Part shown: positions 51,918 through 62,361 of the stretch, in pieces
How positions within the stretch are numbered: position 1 is the first letter of the stretch
How the letters are laid out: each line of letters begins with the position of its first letter
NCBI RefSeq assembly: GCF_000208745.1
Contig: NC_030855.1
Span: 1,520,772 to 1,584,771 of the forward strand
DNA length: 64,000 nt
Source of the DNA: Theobroma cacao
Taxonomy: Eukaryota; Streptophyta; Magnoliopsida; Malvales; Malvaceae
Reading direction: 5' to 3'
Notes under the pieces: generated by a model
Told to the model about the DNA's origin: nothing
The model's input: only the letters and a program-made list of their open reading frames with translations
Database searches by the model: none
Position numbers and translations under genes: made by a program

Positions 51918-52273
51918 CTAATTCCTTGAATAATTTGTCTTAATATTACTTATAAAAATGAGAATACATATCTCACAATTATTATAACCATATTTGATGG
52001 CAGTTTGACCTAATCGGTTTATAGCATGATAATGGCCTATTTTTGTCAATACAAAAAAAAACAGCTACACATATAACCTTGATTTTCTTTGTCAATTTGA
52101 TTGATATTTACTGTGGCATTACAACACTCCAAAGGTGGAGTGTTTGTAGTGCGCGATAGGTAGCCAAAACACGAGTAAAGCATCTTAGTGACATCATCGT
52201 AGTCAAGATAAGCTAAAGGCATTAGTAACAGGATTAGAAAAAACACAAACAGAAAGTTGATTGAGCCAATCAT
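51918..52273 (-). pseudogene. nsLTP-like gene relic, unit A
   Basis: From ATG 52,273: a hydrophobic signal peptide (INFLFVFFLILLLMPLA), then the spacing of the eight-cysteine motif of non-specific lipid transfer proteins: (C1 now Tyr)-x9-C-x14-CC-x17-CSC. After the CSC the frame breaks at a run of nine T's. The continuation in another frame (AINRLGQTAIKYGYNNCEIC) has lost C7 to Tyr and ends at 51,918. nsLTPs are small secreted lipid-binding proteins. Comparison with units B and C supports a shared ancestral gene. Confidence 0.6.
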
Positions 52274-52426
52274 GCTGTATGAAGTTATTTAATAAGAGTG
52301 TTATTTGAAGATAAGTAGTATTGCTTTAAAAATAAAAACAAACTTTCATATTTATAAAGGTAAAATGAAAAGGTTTGGCTGATACGTGTTCCTAACTAAT
52401 AGTGGCTTGTATATATATTGTTAGGA

Positions 52427-53736
52427 GTGTGTTAGCTCCATAAGTAAGTCACAAGAATGTCCACTAAAGGACATGTGTTTTTTAATAGGATTAAGCATTA
52501 AATCATTATATAGCTTTTTATGGAAGCAACCACGACCCTTACAAATGCTTTTTATCTAGATCAAGCAGAACCAAAAATTATCTTTTAAATAAGAGCAAGC
52601 ACAACCCATAATTTGCCTTTTGATTGAAGCAAGTATAAACTTTGCATTAACTTTCAAGACTAAGTTAGAATCTTTACAAAAAATAACAAGAATGCCTTTA
52701 AAAAATAGATTTTGTTGAGTGGGTTCAATAAAGGAAGAATGTCTAAAACAATGGGTACAATGATAGGAGTGAAAGCAAAAATTCAACTCAAGAAATGCAT
52801 GGTTTGCTTTTTGTTTCTCTTTTTTCTTTTCAAGACTTTGATTTTCAAGAGTTTGGCTTTTTTTTTTTCTTCCATACTTTTAAATGCTCTTAAAGTGTCT
52901 TTTACATAATTGAAGAGGTCATGTAGTCATTGGAGATGAGTTAAACCAGAATTTAATTATAAGACACAAATTTACAACAAATCTAGCCATTGCAGAAACT
53001 TTAGGATCGACTACAAGGCTCTTGGGATCGACTATGTTTCTTTAAATATTCAAATTAGAGCTTCTATAGTCGAATACATATGTCTTCTACCCGAACCACT
53101 TACTGAGAGTGCGTAACTTTGAAGTTTTGGCGTTGAGGATCGACTACTTTTCTTTGAGGATTGACTATGGCTCCTCAAAAATCAGATTTCACTTGCTCAC
53201 TACCTTAAGTTCGACTATAGCCTTTATGGGATCGACTATGGCTATGTCTTTTCAAGTTTTGTCGCCCATTCTGCTATAAGATCGACTTGCTTTGCTCTAA
53301 TATCAGTTGGAGCTTTGTTTCATCAAAATTTCTTGTGATTTAATCATTTAGCTTCAATCATATCTTTCTTGTGATCAAATATCAAGTGGTGACTAAGGTT
53401 CTTAACTTAAAACAAGCTTGGTGCTGTGTGAATCAATCATTTTGAATAAACTCTACCACTTGTTAACCTATTTTGCAACTTCAACATCTTAAGGATAATT
53501 CTCAGAGGGATAATAAATACTCATATAACTAAGTTATGCAAACTTGTATATACTAATGAAGTGAATGTGTGAAAGAGTTTAATGACTTCAAGAATTCACA
53601 CAACTAAAGTAGACAAGCTTGTAAATATATAAGAACAAATGTATGAGAGTTAAATCATTGCAAGAATTACCCAAATAATATTCAAGCAAATTATGATTGT
53701 TTTGTCATAATCAAAACTATAATCATTTTAAAGCTA

Positions 53737-53742
<6 letters not shown>
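52427..53742. mobile_element. 1.3 kb block with 11-bp inverted ends between units A and B
   Basis: GTGTGTTAGCT at 52,427-52,437 and AGCTAACACAC at 53,732-53,742 are perfect inverted repeats. TG...CA lies inside them (TGTTAGCT...AGCTAACA), so an LTR-like or TIR element is possible, but I see no clear target duplication. It contains eight GATCGACTAT-like boxes (53,005-53,289). Its right ~420 bp is homologous to 62,255-62,361 plus 63,626-63,930, interrupted there by a MITE. Class unresolved. Confidence 0.5.

Positions 53743-53791
<49 letters not shown>
53729..53791. repeat. Compound (CA)n(TA)n microsatellite
   Basis: About 13 CA units followed by about 14 TA units at the left edge of unit B. 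Confidence 0.9.
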
Positions 53792-53794
<3 letters not shown>

Positions 53795-54880
53795 AACATA
53801 CACAATTTATATTTTTTTATAATATATATAATTTTTCACAATACAAAATTTATTTTCTTATGACATGGTATTAGGAATTCAACTTTGATGGATCAAGATT
53901 TTCTCTTCTTGTAACATAATATCAGAGTTTCGGGTTTCATAGATCAGTATTTTTTCGTAACATAATATCAGAGCCTAAGGTTCAATGGATTAAAATTTTC
54001 TTTTCTTGTAATATGATATTAGAGTTTCTAATTTTATGGATCAAAATTTTATTTTTTTCTAATATGGGATCATAACATCTAAGGTGTTGGCAATCCTTAT
54101 TTCACATGCTCATGTTTGTTTCATATGCTTTACACATAGATAGCTCTTTTCAATCCCATAAAATAACACTATAAATACCCAAAAGAAATATTAAATATTA
54201 AACTACATAATAATATCAACTCATTTACTATCCAAACACAAAGTTACCGTAGCACCAACTCAAAAAAAAGAAAGAATAACAGTTATTAACAGTCTTATAA
54301 AAAAAACCTTAAATTAATGACTTTTAATATTAAAATAGACATAAATGAAAAGTAAAAAAATGTAGAGAAGAAACTAAGAACTTAAGCAATTAGTCTAAAT
54401 ACTACCTCTAAAGATGGAAATGCATATCTAACAATTTTATCACCACATTTGGTAGTAGTTTGTGCCAATTGGTTTACGGCATTAGAACGACCCATTTTTG
54501 TTAATACAGAAGAAAATCAGTTACATATATAAACTTGATTTTCTTTGTCAGTTTGTTTGATATTTAACGCAATATTACAACACTCTAAAAGTAAAGTATT
54601 TGTGGTGCGTCACAAATAACCAAAACACGAGTAAAGCATCTCAATAACATTATTGCAATCAAAATATACCAAAGCCATGGGTAACAAAATTAAAAGAATG
54701 AGCACAAAGAGAAATTTGATTGAGTACATCATGATGTATGAAGTTATTGTAAAGTAGTATTATTTGAAGGTGAGTAGTATTGTTTTGAAAATGAAAAAAA
54801 AGTTCTTATAGTTATAAAGTTAAAATGAAAAGGCTTGGTTGATATGTGTTCTTAACTGATGGTAGCTTACATATATATAT
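53792..54880. repeat. nsLTP-relic tandem unit B
   Basis: Same order of landmarks as unit A. PBS-like boxes start at 53,866, 53,917, 53,963, 54,014 and 54,065, the identical 51-46-51-51 spacing. It ends in an AT tract that contains an undetermined base at 54,886. Confidence 0.85.
54374..54732 (-). pseudogene. nsLTP-like gene relic, unit B
   Basis: From ATG 54,732: signal peptide (IKFLFVLILLILLPMALVYF), then DC-x9-C-x14-CC-x17-C with C1 kept, but a TGA sits in the C2-CC loop and another replaces C6. A third region in another frame reads NQLAQTTTKCG (C7). This copy is the best witness for the C1-x9-C2 spacing typical of nsLTPs. Confidence 0.6.
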
Positions 54881-54960
54881 ATATANTAGCTTAATATATA
54901 TATATATATTATATATATATATATATATATAATAATATAATATATATATATATAATATTT
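54861..54960. repeat. AT dinucleotide tract with an undetermined base
   Basis: Almost pure AT repeats with one N at 54,886. The copy number here is probably not reliable. Confidence 0.85.
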
Positions 54961-56063
54961 ATATATTAGATTTGTTTATAATATAAATAATTTTTCATAA
55001 TACAAGATTTCTCTTCTTATAAAATGATATAAGAGTTTCAAGTTCGATGGATCAAGATTTTTTTTTTTAATAAAGTATCAGAGTTTCAGTTTTGACAAAT
55101 CAATATTTTTTCGTAACATAAATATTAAAGCTTAAAGTTTAGTAGATTAAGATTTTATTTTCTTGTAATATGGTATTAGAGTTTCAGATTTGATAAATCA
55201 AAACTCTATTTTACTAATATTATATGAGAGCCATCCAATGTGTTTGCAATTCTTATTTCACTAGCCCATGTGTTGTTTCACATATCCCACACAACGACAA
55301 CTCCTGTCAATCCCATAAAATAGTATCACAAGTATTTAAAAGAAACATTAAAAATCAAATTACAAGATAATATCAGCTCCCCCAGTGCCAAAATATAAAG
55401 TTACCATTACACCAACTCCAAAAAATAAAATAAAACAGTTGTTAACAACTTTATTAGAAAAAAAAAATCAAATTAATGACTTTTAATATTAATATATTTA
55501 TAATTGAAAATAAAAAGAAATTAAAGAAAAGACTAACACCTTAAACAATTTGTCTCAATATTGCTCCTAAAAATATGAATGCATATTTCACAATTATTAT
55601 AACCACATTTGGTAGCAGTTTGAGCTAATCGATTTGTAGTATGATATTGTCCCATTTTGTTAATACAGAAGAAAGCTACATATATAAACTTCATCTTCTT
55701 TATTAGTTTGGTTGATATTTACTGCAACATTAAAACACTTCAAAAGTGGAGTATCTGTGGTGCTCTATAGGTAGCCAGAACATGTGTAAATTATTACGAT
55801 GATATCACCGCAATCAAAATAAGTTAAAGCCATGAGTAACAAAGATTATAAGGAGTATAGAGAGAAAGTTGATTGAGTTAATCATGGTGGATGAAATTAT
55901 TGCAAAGGAGTGTTTTTTGAAAATAAATAGTATTGCTTTGAAAATGAAAAAAAAAAGTTTTTATATTTATAGAGATAAAATGAAAAGGCTTGGTTGAAAA
56001 GTGTTCCTAACTGATAGTGACTTGTGTATAAATATATATTTGTAATATATATAATTTAGATTT
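54961..56063. repeat. nsLTP-relic tandem unit C
   Basis: Same landmarks as units A and B. PBS-like boxes begin near 55,025, 55,073, 55,119, 55,171 and 55,221. Its right edge runs into the start of a further unit (AATTTAGATTT at 56,053-56,063), where the LINE has inserted. Confidence 0.82.
55533..55885 (-). pseudogene. nsLTP-like gene relic, unit C
   Basis: From ATG 55,885 the signal-peptide part (INSINFLSILLIIFV) soon meets stops. The 3' part is open in another frame and reads CINKMGQYHTTNRLAQTATK then CGYNNCEIC and ends IETNCLRC before a TAG at 55,533-55,535. It keeps C7 and further cysteines that unit A lost. Confidence 0.58.
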
Positions 56064-58340
56064 TTTTTATACTAAAAATTCTCGTAGAGCCCAACTACCT
56101 TGTCAAAATTTTATCAATTAATAAAATAAATTACATAAGAAGGGAGATGTAACACCTTACCTCCAGTTTTGCAAGAAATATCAAGAATAAACCTTACCCA
56201 AGGTATTACTTGCCATGCATTTTCATACATGCAAAGAATGAGTAATAGCAATGGTTTACAAAAATCTATAAAAAAACAATAATAATAAATTAGGAGTGAT
56301 ACTCCCTTACATTCATTTGAACTGAACATATGGTAAATTAAGTTTATCTAATCGTAACATACCTTGTAATTTACCCTGTGCTTGAGTTAAAACTTGCAAA
56401 TTTGCATGTGAGTAGCCGCGATTAGATAAATAATCTTCAACCTGATTACCTTCACGATGAATATGCGTAATTCTTTAAGATAATTGCTACAAACATTGTT
56501 TAATAGATGCTAATAAGTAGTGTATATCATGAGACCTCTTACATCCTTCTTGAATAATTTGTATCACTACCAATGCATCCATCTCAATCCAAACTTTAGT
56601 AATATTAGATAGTTGACATAAGATTAGGCCCTTATGTAAGGTCGATTTTCACTTTTAAGGAACTATTGGCACTAAGGTTTTCAGAAAAACAAAAAAATAA
56701 GCATACCTGTATTATCTCTTAATACACCCCCACCATCTGCATTATGAGAGTTATTCTTTAAATTACTATCAACATTTAATTTGAACTCACCTATCAATGG
56801 TTTATGCCAATAAATTATTTTTGGAACCACAGAATGCTCATGTTGAAACTTTATTCCCACTATATTAGCTATTTGAATATCATCAACCTTCCACTGCCAT
56901 CTCTCCAAAAGCTTACGTTGAAATAACTGGAACAAAAGTTTCATAATTTTCCAAATTATTTTATTAGGCTACATACTAAGGCCTCTATGTTTTGCATCAT
57001 TATGTTCCACTCACAAAAACCAACAAATAAATAATAGTAGTAAAACCCAAATGTGGCCTTGTTTAACATAATCCCCTAAATAGACCCATGCCTAGATAAT
57101 TTGAATAATATTTTAAGGATGAATAATGTAGATTTAAAATAATTTTGTAAAATAATTCCAAACCTGTTTAGCCATTGGATTATCCTAGAGCACATGCATG
57201 AGAGATTCCTCTGAATTACAGCAAATGCATTTAGCAGTTAATTGAATACCTTTATTTTTCATCATTAACTCCACTGGTATTCAATTATTTAGCATTTTCC
57301 ACAAGAAAAATGAAATAAAGAGAGGAATATATTTGTGTCATATAAACTTACTAAGAGGATTATATGAATGCTATTGTCGATTTAATTCGCATGCAGTTTT
57401 TGTAGAGAATTCACCGTTTGGTGTAGAAGCCTAATACGCAATATCCTTTTCACAAGCATCAAAAGGGATTTCCAAAATATCTTGCACCAAATCCTCTGGT
57501 AACACATTCTTTAATTCCTCAACATTCCACCCATCATTAACATAGAATTCATTTACTTCATTGAATTAATATAAGAAGGGAAGAATGTTACCAGAAAGTG
57601 ATCACCCACCCAATAGTCATGCCAGAAGAAAATGTCACATTTTCTGGTTCGCCACCTTATGTTCTGTTCCACAACATGGCAACCACTTAGCATTCTTTTC
57701 CAAGCTTGAGAATCATAAATATTTGGCTACACAAGTATAGGAATTTGGCACAATATTTAGCCTTCATAAACTTTGACCAAAGGCTATTACAAGTTTTAAA
57801 TCTACACAACTTTAAAGAAAAAGCCTCAACCACATCCATCAATCGTCGGATGTCGAAACCTCATTCCATGCAAGGAAACGTGACTTTTTGCCATGATGCA
57901 CAATGAACTCGTTTAGCATCCGTTGATCTTCCCTATAAAAACTTATTAAACAGCCTTTCAAGTTTCTTAATTACACACACCGGTGGCTTTAGTACTTGAA
58001 GAAGAAAAAACACTTTTTAAGAGAGTTATCCGACCCCTTGAAGATAATACTTTATTCTCCCAACCTGCGATTTTATCACGTATCTTTGTAACAAGAGTAT
58101 CAAACAATAATACCTTTTTATGCCCTTTACACAATAGAGCTCCCAAGTAAGTAATCAAAAGGCATGAATGTGTGAAGTTTATAGCTTAAGTGATTATCTG
58201 CCTTCTAGTGTTTGCAATTCTACGATGCGTGATAAAACAACTCTTATGGTGTTTAACTCGTTGCCCTAACGCTATTTCATACTCTTGTAAAAATTGAAGA
58301 ATTCTCTATAGGGCCAATTTACTACCATTAGTAAATATTA
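56064..58340 (-). mobile_element. L1-type LINE, 3' half (RT C-terminal region and RNase H)
   Basis: Read leftward from 58,340: IFTNGSK, LQEYEIALGQRV, CFITHRRIANTRRQI, ITYLGALLCKGHKK, KIRDKIAGWENKVLSSRGRI, then the zinc-knuckle/linker region in broken frames. An RNase H domain follows (KLNVDSN, ADGGGVLRDNTG, VWIEMDALVVIQ, THIHREGNQVEDYLSNRGYSH) and ends about 56,324. A T-run at 56,061-56,069 on the plus strand is the poly(A) end. Several stops make it inactive. AATTTAGATTT at 56,053-56,063 is one target-site copy. Confidence 0.85.
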
Positions 58341-61300
58341 TGTCAAACCCTGTTCTATAAAATAATTACGACGTCATTTACATGCTCAATAGAATGTTTG
58401 CATATTTAGAAAGTTCGAGGACTCGTTAAAAGACGATATTGCCCCTAATGGTACCATTAAGTCAATTAAGCCTCAACTAGTTCAAATAGGAATTTTAAGG
58501 TGAAATTAAGAGTGTCACAGTTCAGGGATGACTCAAAATGGTAATTCGGAGTTCGAGAATCAATTTGAAGTCAAACCGAAATTTTCACTATCAAAGGGGA
58601 AAATGATCATTTGTCACTTGGGCACAAAATGAAAATTTTTAGAAAAGATTTTTTTTTTTATCCCATTTGACTTATTGGAGTATGATTTGAAGTTTAGAAG
58701 TGAAAAATTTTAATTTCGGTATAATTTTGAGTATAGGGGCGAAATGGTAATTTTGCCACTCCGAGGCCAAATCGGTAAATTTTCACCTCGACATTTGTCC
58801 AGACTAAGGGATTTTATTCATCATGGAAATGGATAAACATGAGAAATGTGTGGTGGAGAATTAAAGAATTAAAAGTTAAATATTTAAAATTTGAACCAAT
58901 AAGGAAATGCCATGTGTCATGTTTTTATTATTTTATTATTTATTTATAAAAAGGTAAAAAATCAGCCCATTTCTCCCATAGTGATCAGCCAAACCAGAAG
59001 AGAAGAGAAACCAAGACAAAACAAACCCTAGGTGGAAAAAATCAAAGAGAAAGTGTTGGAATTCAAGGATTTGATCAAGCAAAGGTAAAATTTCTTTGAT
59101 TTTGCTAGTGATTTACCTTACCCATGCATTTTCCCTTAATTTCCATGGTTAAATTACATGTTTTCATGATGAATTCATGGCTGGTCAAAATGGGTATGGA
59201 GAGGGAATGATCTTGGATTGGTTTGATTTTTAGGTATGTTAGTGTTTTTAGGTAATTAATGATGTGTAGCATGAAAACAAGTGAAGAAAACCACCAAAGG
59301 TTTGGAACCCATCAATAGCCGAATTCTCTAAGTGAATAAAGAGGAAGAATGGGATGTTATTCTAGGTGATTTGATTAAGAAATAATAGTTTTTGGTGTAG
59401 AAATTAATGAATTATGGAGAGAAAATTAAGTAGGAAAAATCACGGAGTTAGTGTACCATTATTGGCCGAATTTCTAAGGAAATATTAGCTGATGATCTTG
59501 ATGTTTATTTGAGGAATTATGATGAATAATGATGAATTATGAGCCTAGAAAAATAATGAAAATTTTCGGAGCAAAAATAAGAATTTTTACCCATTAGGGG
59601 TATTTTCGTAATTTACTATCGGGACTGATAAATTGAATCTCATTCACAGTCACTAAGGTAATTTAAGTATAATTGGAGTGTAGAAAGTGAGAAGAATTGA
59701 TTTGGAGTTAAATTGGAGATAATAGGTCGAATTAGGTCAACACCGCATTTAAGCTGTAGTCGGATAAGTTACATGTCATATCATGCATATACACCGAGCC
59801 TGAATTGATTTTATAATGGTCAAGCATTAATGTGGTGAATTATGTATTGTACATTGTGCATAGGTGGTGAGCAAATTACACTGGTAAAAGTACAGAGATT
59901 GTGCTTGAAGATTGGGGTTAGGAGTATATCGACTCCTAGAACTGTGAGTGGACAATTTATCGTTTTAAATATCTAGAGTAATTATACTTGTTTGATGCTT
60001 TTATTGAATGGTGAGTTTAAATTATAAAATATTATGTTTTCCAATTAAAATGTTTTTTAATAAAAATGAGATTTATATTGATTTTGAAATCAAATATTGT
60101 TTTGAGAAAATTGAGTATATGGAGAATGTGTTGAAATTTATGATTTTATATGTTATTAAAATTGTGGCTTATGACACTATGGTAGCATGATGGCTAAATT
60201 TTTGGGGTTGGCATGAAATATATGAATAGTTTTGGATTGGTCTCGGTAGACTGGATTAAATTTTATTCGCCATATTATGCTACTGGAAATTTTATGGGTC
60301 TGGTGGTATATTAAACGGTCACTGCAGTGGTGGGGGTTTCCGTGGACTGCCTATGAGAGGGGCACGGTAACCCAATTATATATTTACCTCCGGGGAGAGA
60401 TGTTGGATGAAGTATCTCTTGAGGTAAGATTTGAATGCACCTCACGATCACTGCAGTGGTGGAGGTTTCCGTGGACTGCCTATGAGAGGAGCACGGTAAC
60501 TCAATTATATACTTACCTTCGGGGGGAGATGTTGGGTGAAGTATCTCTTGAGGTATGATTTGAGTGCACCTCACGTTCAGGCCACCACGTGAGAGTGAGA
60601 CTCAGCCAACGCCAAGGAACGACTGTATGTCAAATGTGAAAACATGTTTATGGGTATGGGTCATTGAACAGCCTTGGCGGTCTCAGTGGGATACCTTGAC
60701 AAAGATACTCGCGAGAATGATTCTGGCAGGGGCCAAGTTTAAGAATTCATAAGACAGAAAATTTTGATGAAAAGAAATTGTTTGGTATAGATTGAAACGA
60801 ATTTTGTGTTATGAACATTATTGAGATATAACATTTTTATATTGTCTCCATCTACTCGGCTTTAGATGCTTTTGATGGTAATTGTTTACTCACTGGGATT
60901 ATGTAATCATAATCTCACCCCTCTTCCTATTCATTTTTCAGGCTGAGGACAATTTGTTGATAGTTGATTAAGACGAGAATTAATCTCGAAGTTGCATTCT
61001 AGAAAATAAGGGTTCGTAGCCCTACATCTTCTTGGTCAGTTGGGGGCCCACGTGTTACTATAAAAGTAATTTTATTTTTCAGTTATTTGATTTAAAGTAT
61101 GTATGAATATATTTAGCTTTTACACCATGTTTTTGGCGAGTTTCAATATTTTCGAAGAAAAATGACGAAAATGCCCCTATGAGCCAGAAAGTAATATTTT
61201 ATTGTTTTGATTTGGAAATAACTTATGATTTTTTGAAAATGTGAGATTTAATAACTGTCGCTCACTGAGGAGATGCAGAAGCTGATGCTAAGCCTTACGG

Positions 61301-61387
61301 GGTTTCGATCATCATTCGAGGTAATGAGTGCCTATCGGGACGTCGCGACGGTTGTCACGAGCTCGATGAGAGTTCCGGGTCGTGACA
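58341..61387 (+). mobile_element. ~3.05 kb solo LTR inserted in the LINE
   Basis: It begins TGTCAAACCC and ends GGGTCGTGACA, so it has TG...CA ends with a TGTCA/TGACA inverted pair, and is flanked by TATTA on both sides (58,336-58,340 and 61,388-61,392). Removing it and one TATTA restores the LINE reading DVLIFTNGSK. There is no gag-pol region, so a solo LTR left by recombination is the simplest reading. TTTATAAAAAGG at about 58,943 is a candidate LTR TATA box, which favours plus orientation. The superfamily cannot be decided without internal sequence. Confidence 0.8.
60320..60578. repeat. 129-bp tandem duplication inside the LTR
   Basis: ACTGCAGTGG starts at 60,321 and 60,450. The two copies are near identical through TATGAGAGG, GCACGGTAAC, ATGTTGG-TGAAGTATCTC to CACCTCACG. 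Confidence 0.95.
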
Positions 61388-62207
61388 TATTAGCACATCG
61401 TTTGCAAATGCTAAGTGGCTAACATTCACTGAACAACCAGAATAATAGTGTAATGATGGAAATTTAGAGAACAAGATATTTAAACCTCTTGATAAATATT
61501 TTGCTGCTAAAATAAATAAAAGGGGAGAAATCGATTCACCCTACCTTAATCCTTTTTTCGATTTAAAATACCTCATAGATATGCCATTTATCAATAAGGA
61601 AAACTAGCAAGCAAAAATGCACCTCTGAATCATATTTATCCATTGATCACTAAAACCAAATTGTCGCATCATGAGAAACAAAAAATCCCAATTCAAACGA
61701 TCATATGCTTTCATCATATCGAGTTTAAGCACTACATTACCTCATCTTGGTTTTTGATTGATTTTTCTAATTAATTCCCATGCTAGTAAAATATTGTCAT
61801 TGATAAGTCGGCTACCAACAAACCCACTTTGATTCTCAGTAATAATAGAAGGCAGAATTGTAGCAACACATTTAGCCAACAATTTAATAACTATCTTGTT
61901 AAGAATAATACATAAACTTATTGGTTTGAATTCATTCCATTGGGAAGCACTAGGATTCTTAGGTAGTAGAATTATTGCAGTAAAAGTTAGCACCCTTGGC
62001 AATTTTGCTCCCTGAAAAAATTCCACCATTGTTAATAGAAGATCTTCCTCGATGATGTGCCAACAATGTTGGTAAAAAAAGGATGAAAAGCCATCAAGTC
62101 CAACTACGCTATTTTTATCTATAGCAAACACAGCTTCTTTAACCTCTTCTAATGTTGGAACTGCACATAACATAACATTATCAATGTCACTCACAAGATT
62201 AGCCAAC
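61388..62207 (-). mobile_element. L1-type LINE, 5'-truncated reverse transcriptase part
   Basis: Read leftward from 62,207: EEVKEAVFAIDKNSVVGLDG, FFYQHCWHIIEEDLL, AIILLPKNPSASQWNEFKPI, SGFVGSRLINDNILLAWELI, then KLDMMKAYDRLNWDFL, two stops (FAC-stop-FS and GLR-stop-GES, the latter from the usual Gln) and HLAFANDVL, the RT active-site block with F-A-N-D where F/Y-A-D-D is normal. The LTR interrupts it just after this. The 5' end is truncated at 62,207, next to the second AATTTAGATTT (62,208-62,218). Confidence 0.88.
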
Positions 62208-62218
62208 AATTTAGATTT

Positions 62219-62361
62219 GTTTACAATATATATAATTGTTTATTTTTTCAAAATTTCTTATGATTTTATCATGTAGCTTCGACCATATCTTCCTTGTGAT
62301 CAAGTATTGAATGATGATTTAATTTCTTGATTTGAAACAAGTTTGGTGTTATGTAGATTAA
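62219..62361. repeat. Continuation of the interrupted unit joined to the 1.3-kb-block homologue
   Basis: After the LINE's right target copy the sequence resumes as the start of an nsLTP-relic unit (GTTTACAATATATA), then switches at about 62,255 to sequence homologous to 53,325-53,435 of the 1.3 kb block. Confidence 0.65.

Larger units (their letters stand above)
51263..52426. repeat. nsLTP-relic tandem unit A
   Basis: About 1.1 kb unit bounded by the junction sequence AAAATGAAAAGGCTTGGTTG, which is found at about 51,264, 52,366 (one mismatch), 54,824 and 55,978. Order inside the unit: junction, AT tract, ATTTAGATTTGTTTATAATA, a five-box ~50 bp array, CATGTCCCACACATTGACAA, a minus-strand nsLTP-like relic, and the junction again. 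Units B and C follow the same order. Confidence 0.85.

Noticed and set aside
52712..52909. Open frame with hydrophobic stretch (MVCFLFLFFLF)
   Set aside because: Low-complexity T-rich DNA inside the 1.3 kb repeat block; no family features.
60277..60558. 93-codon open frame
   Set aside because: It consists of the 129-bp tandem duplication in the solo LTR; both strands are open because of the repeat.
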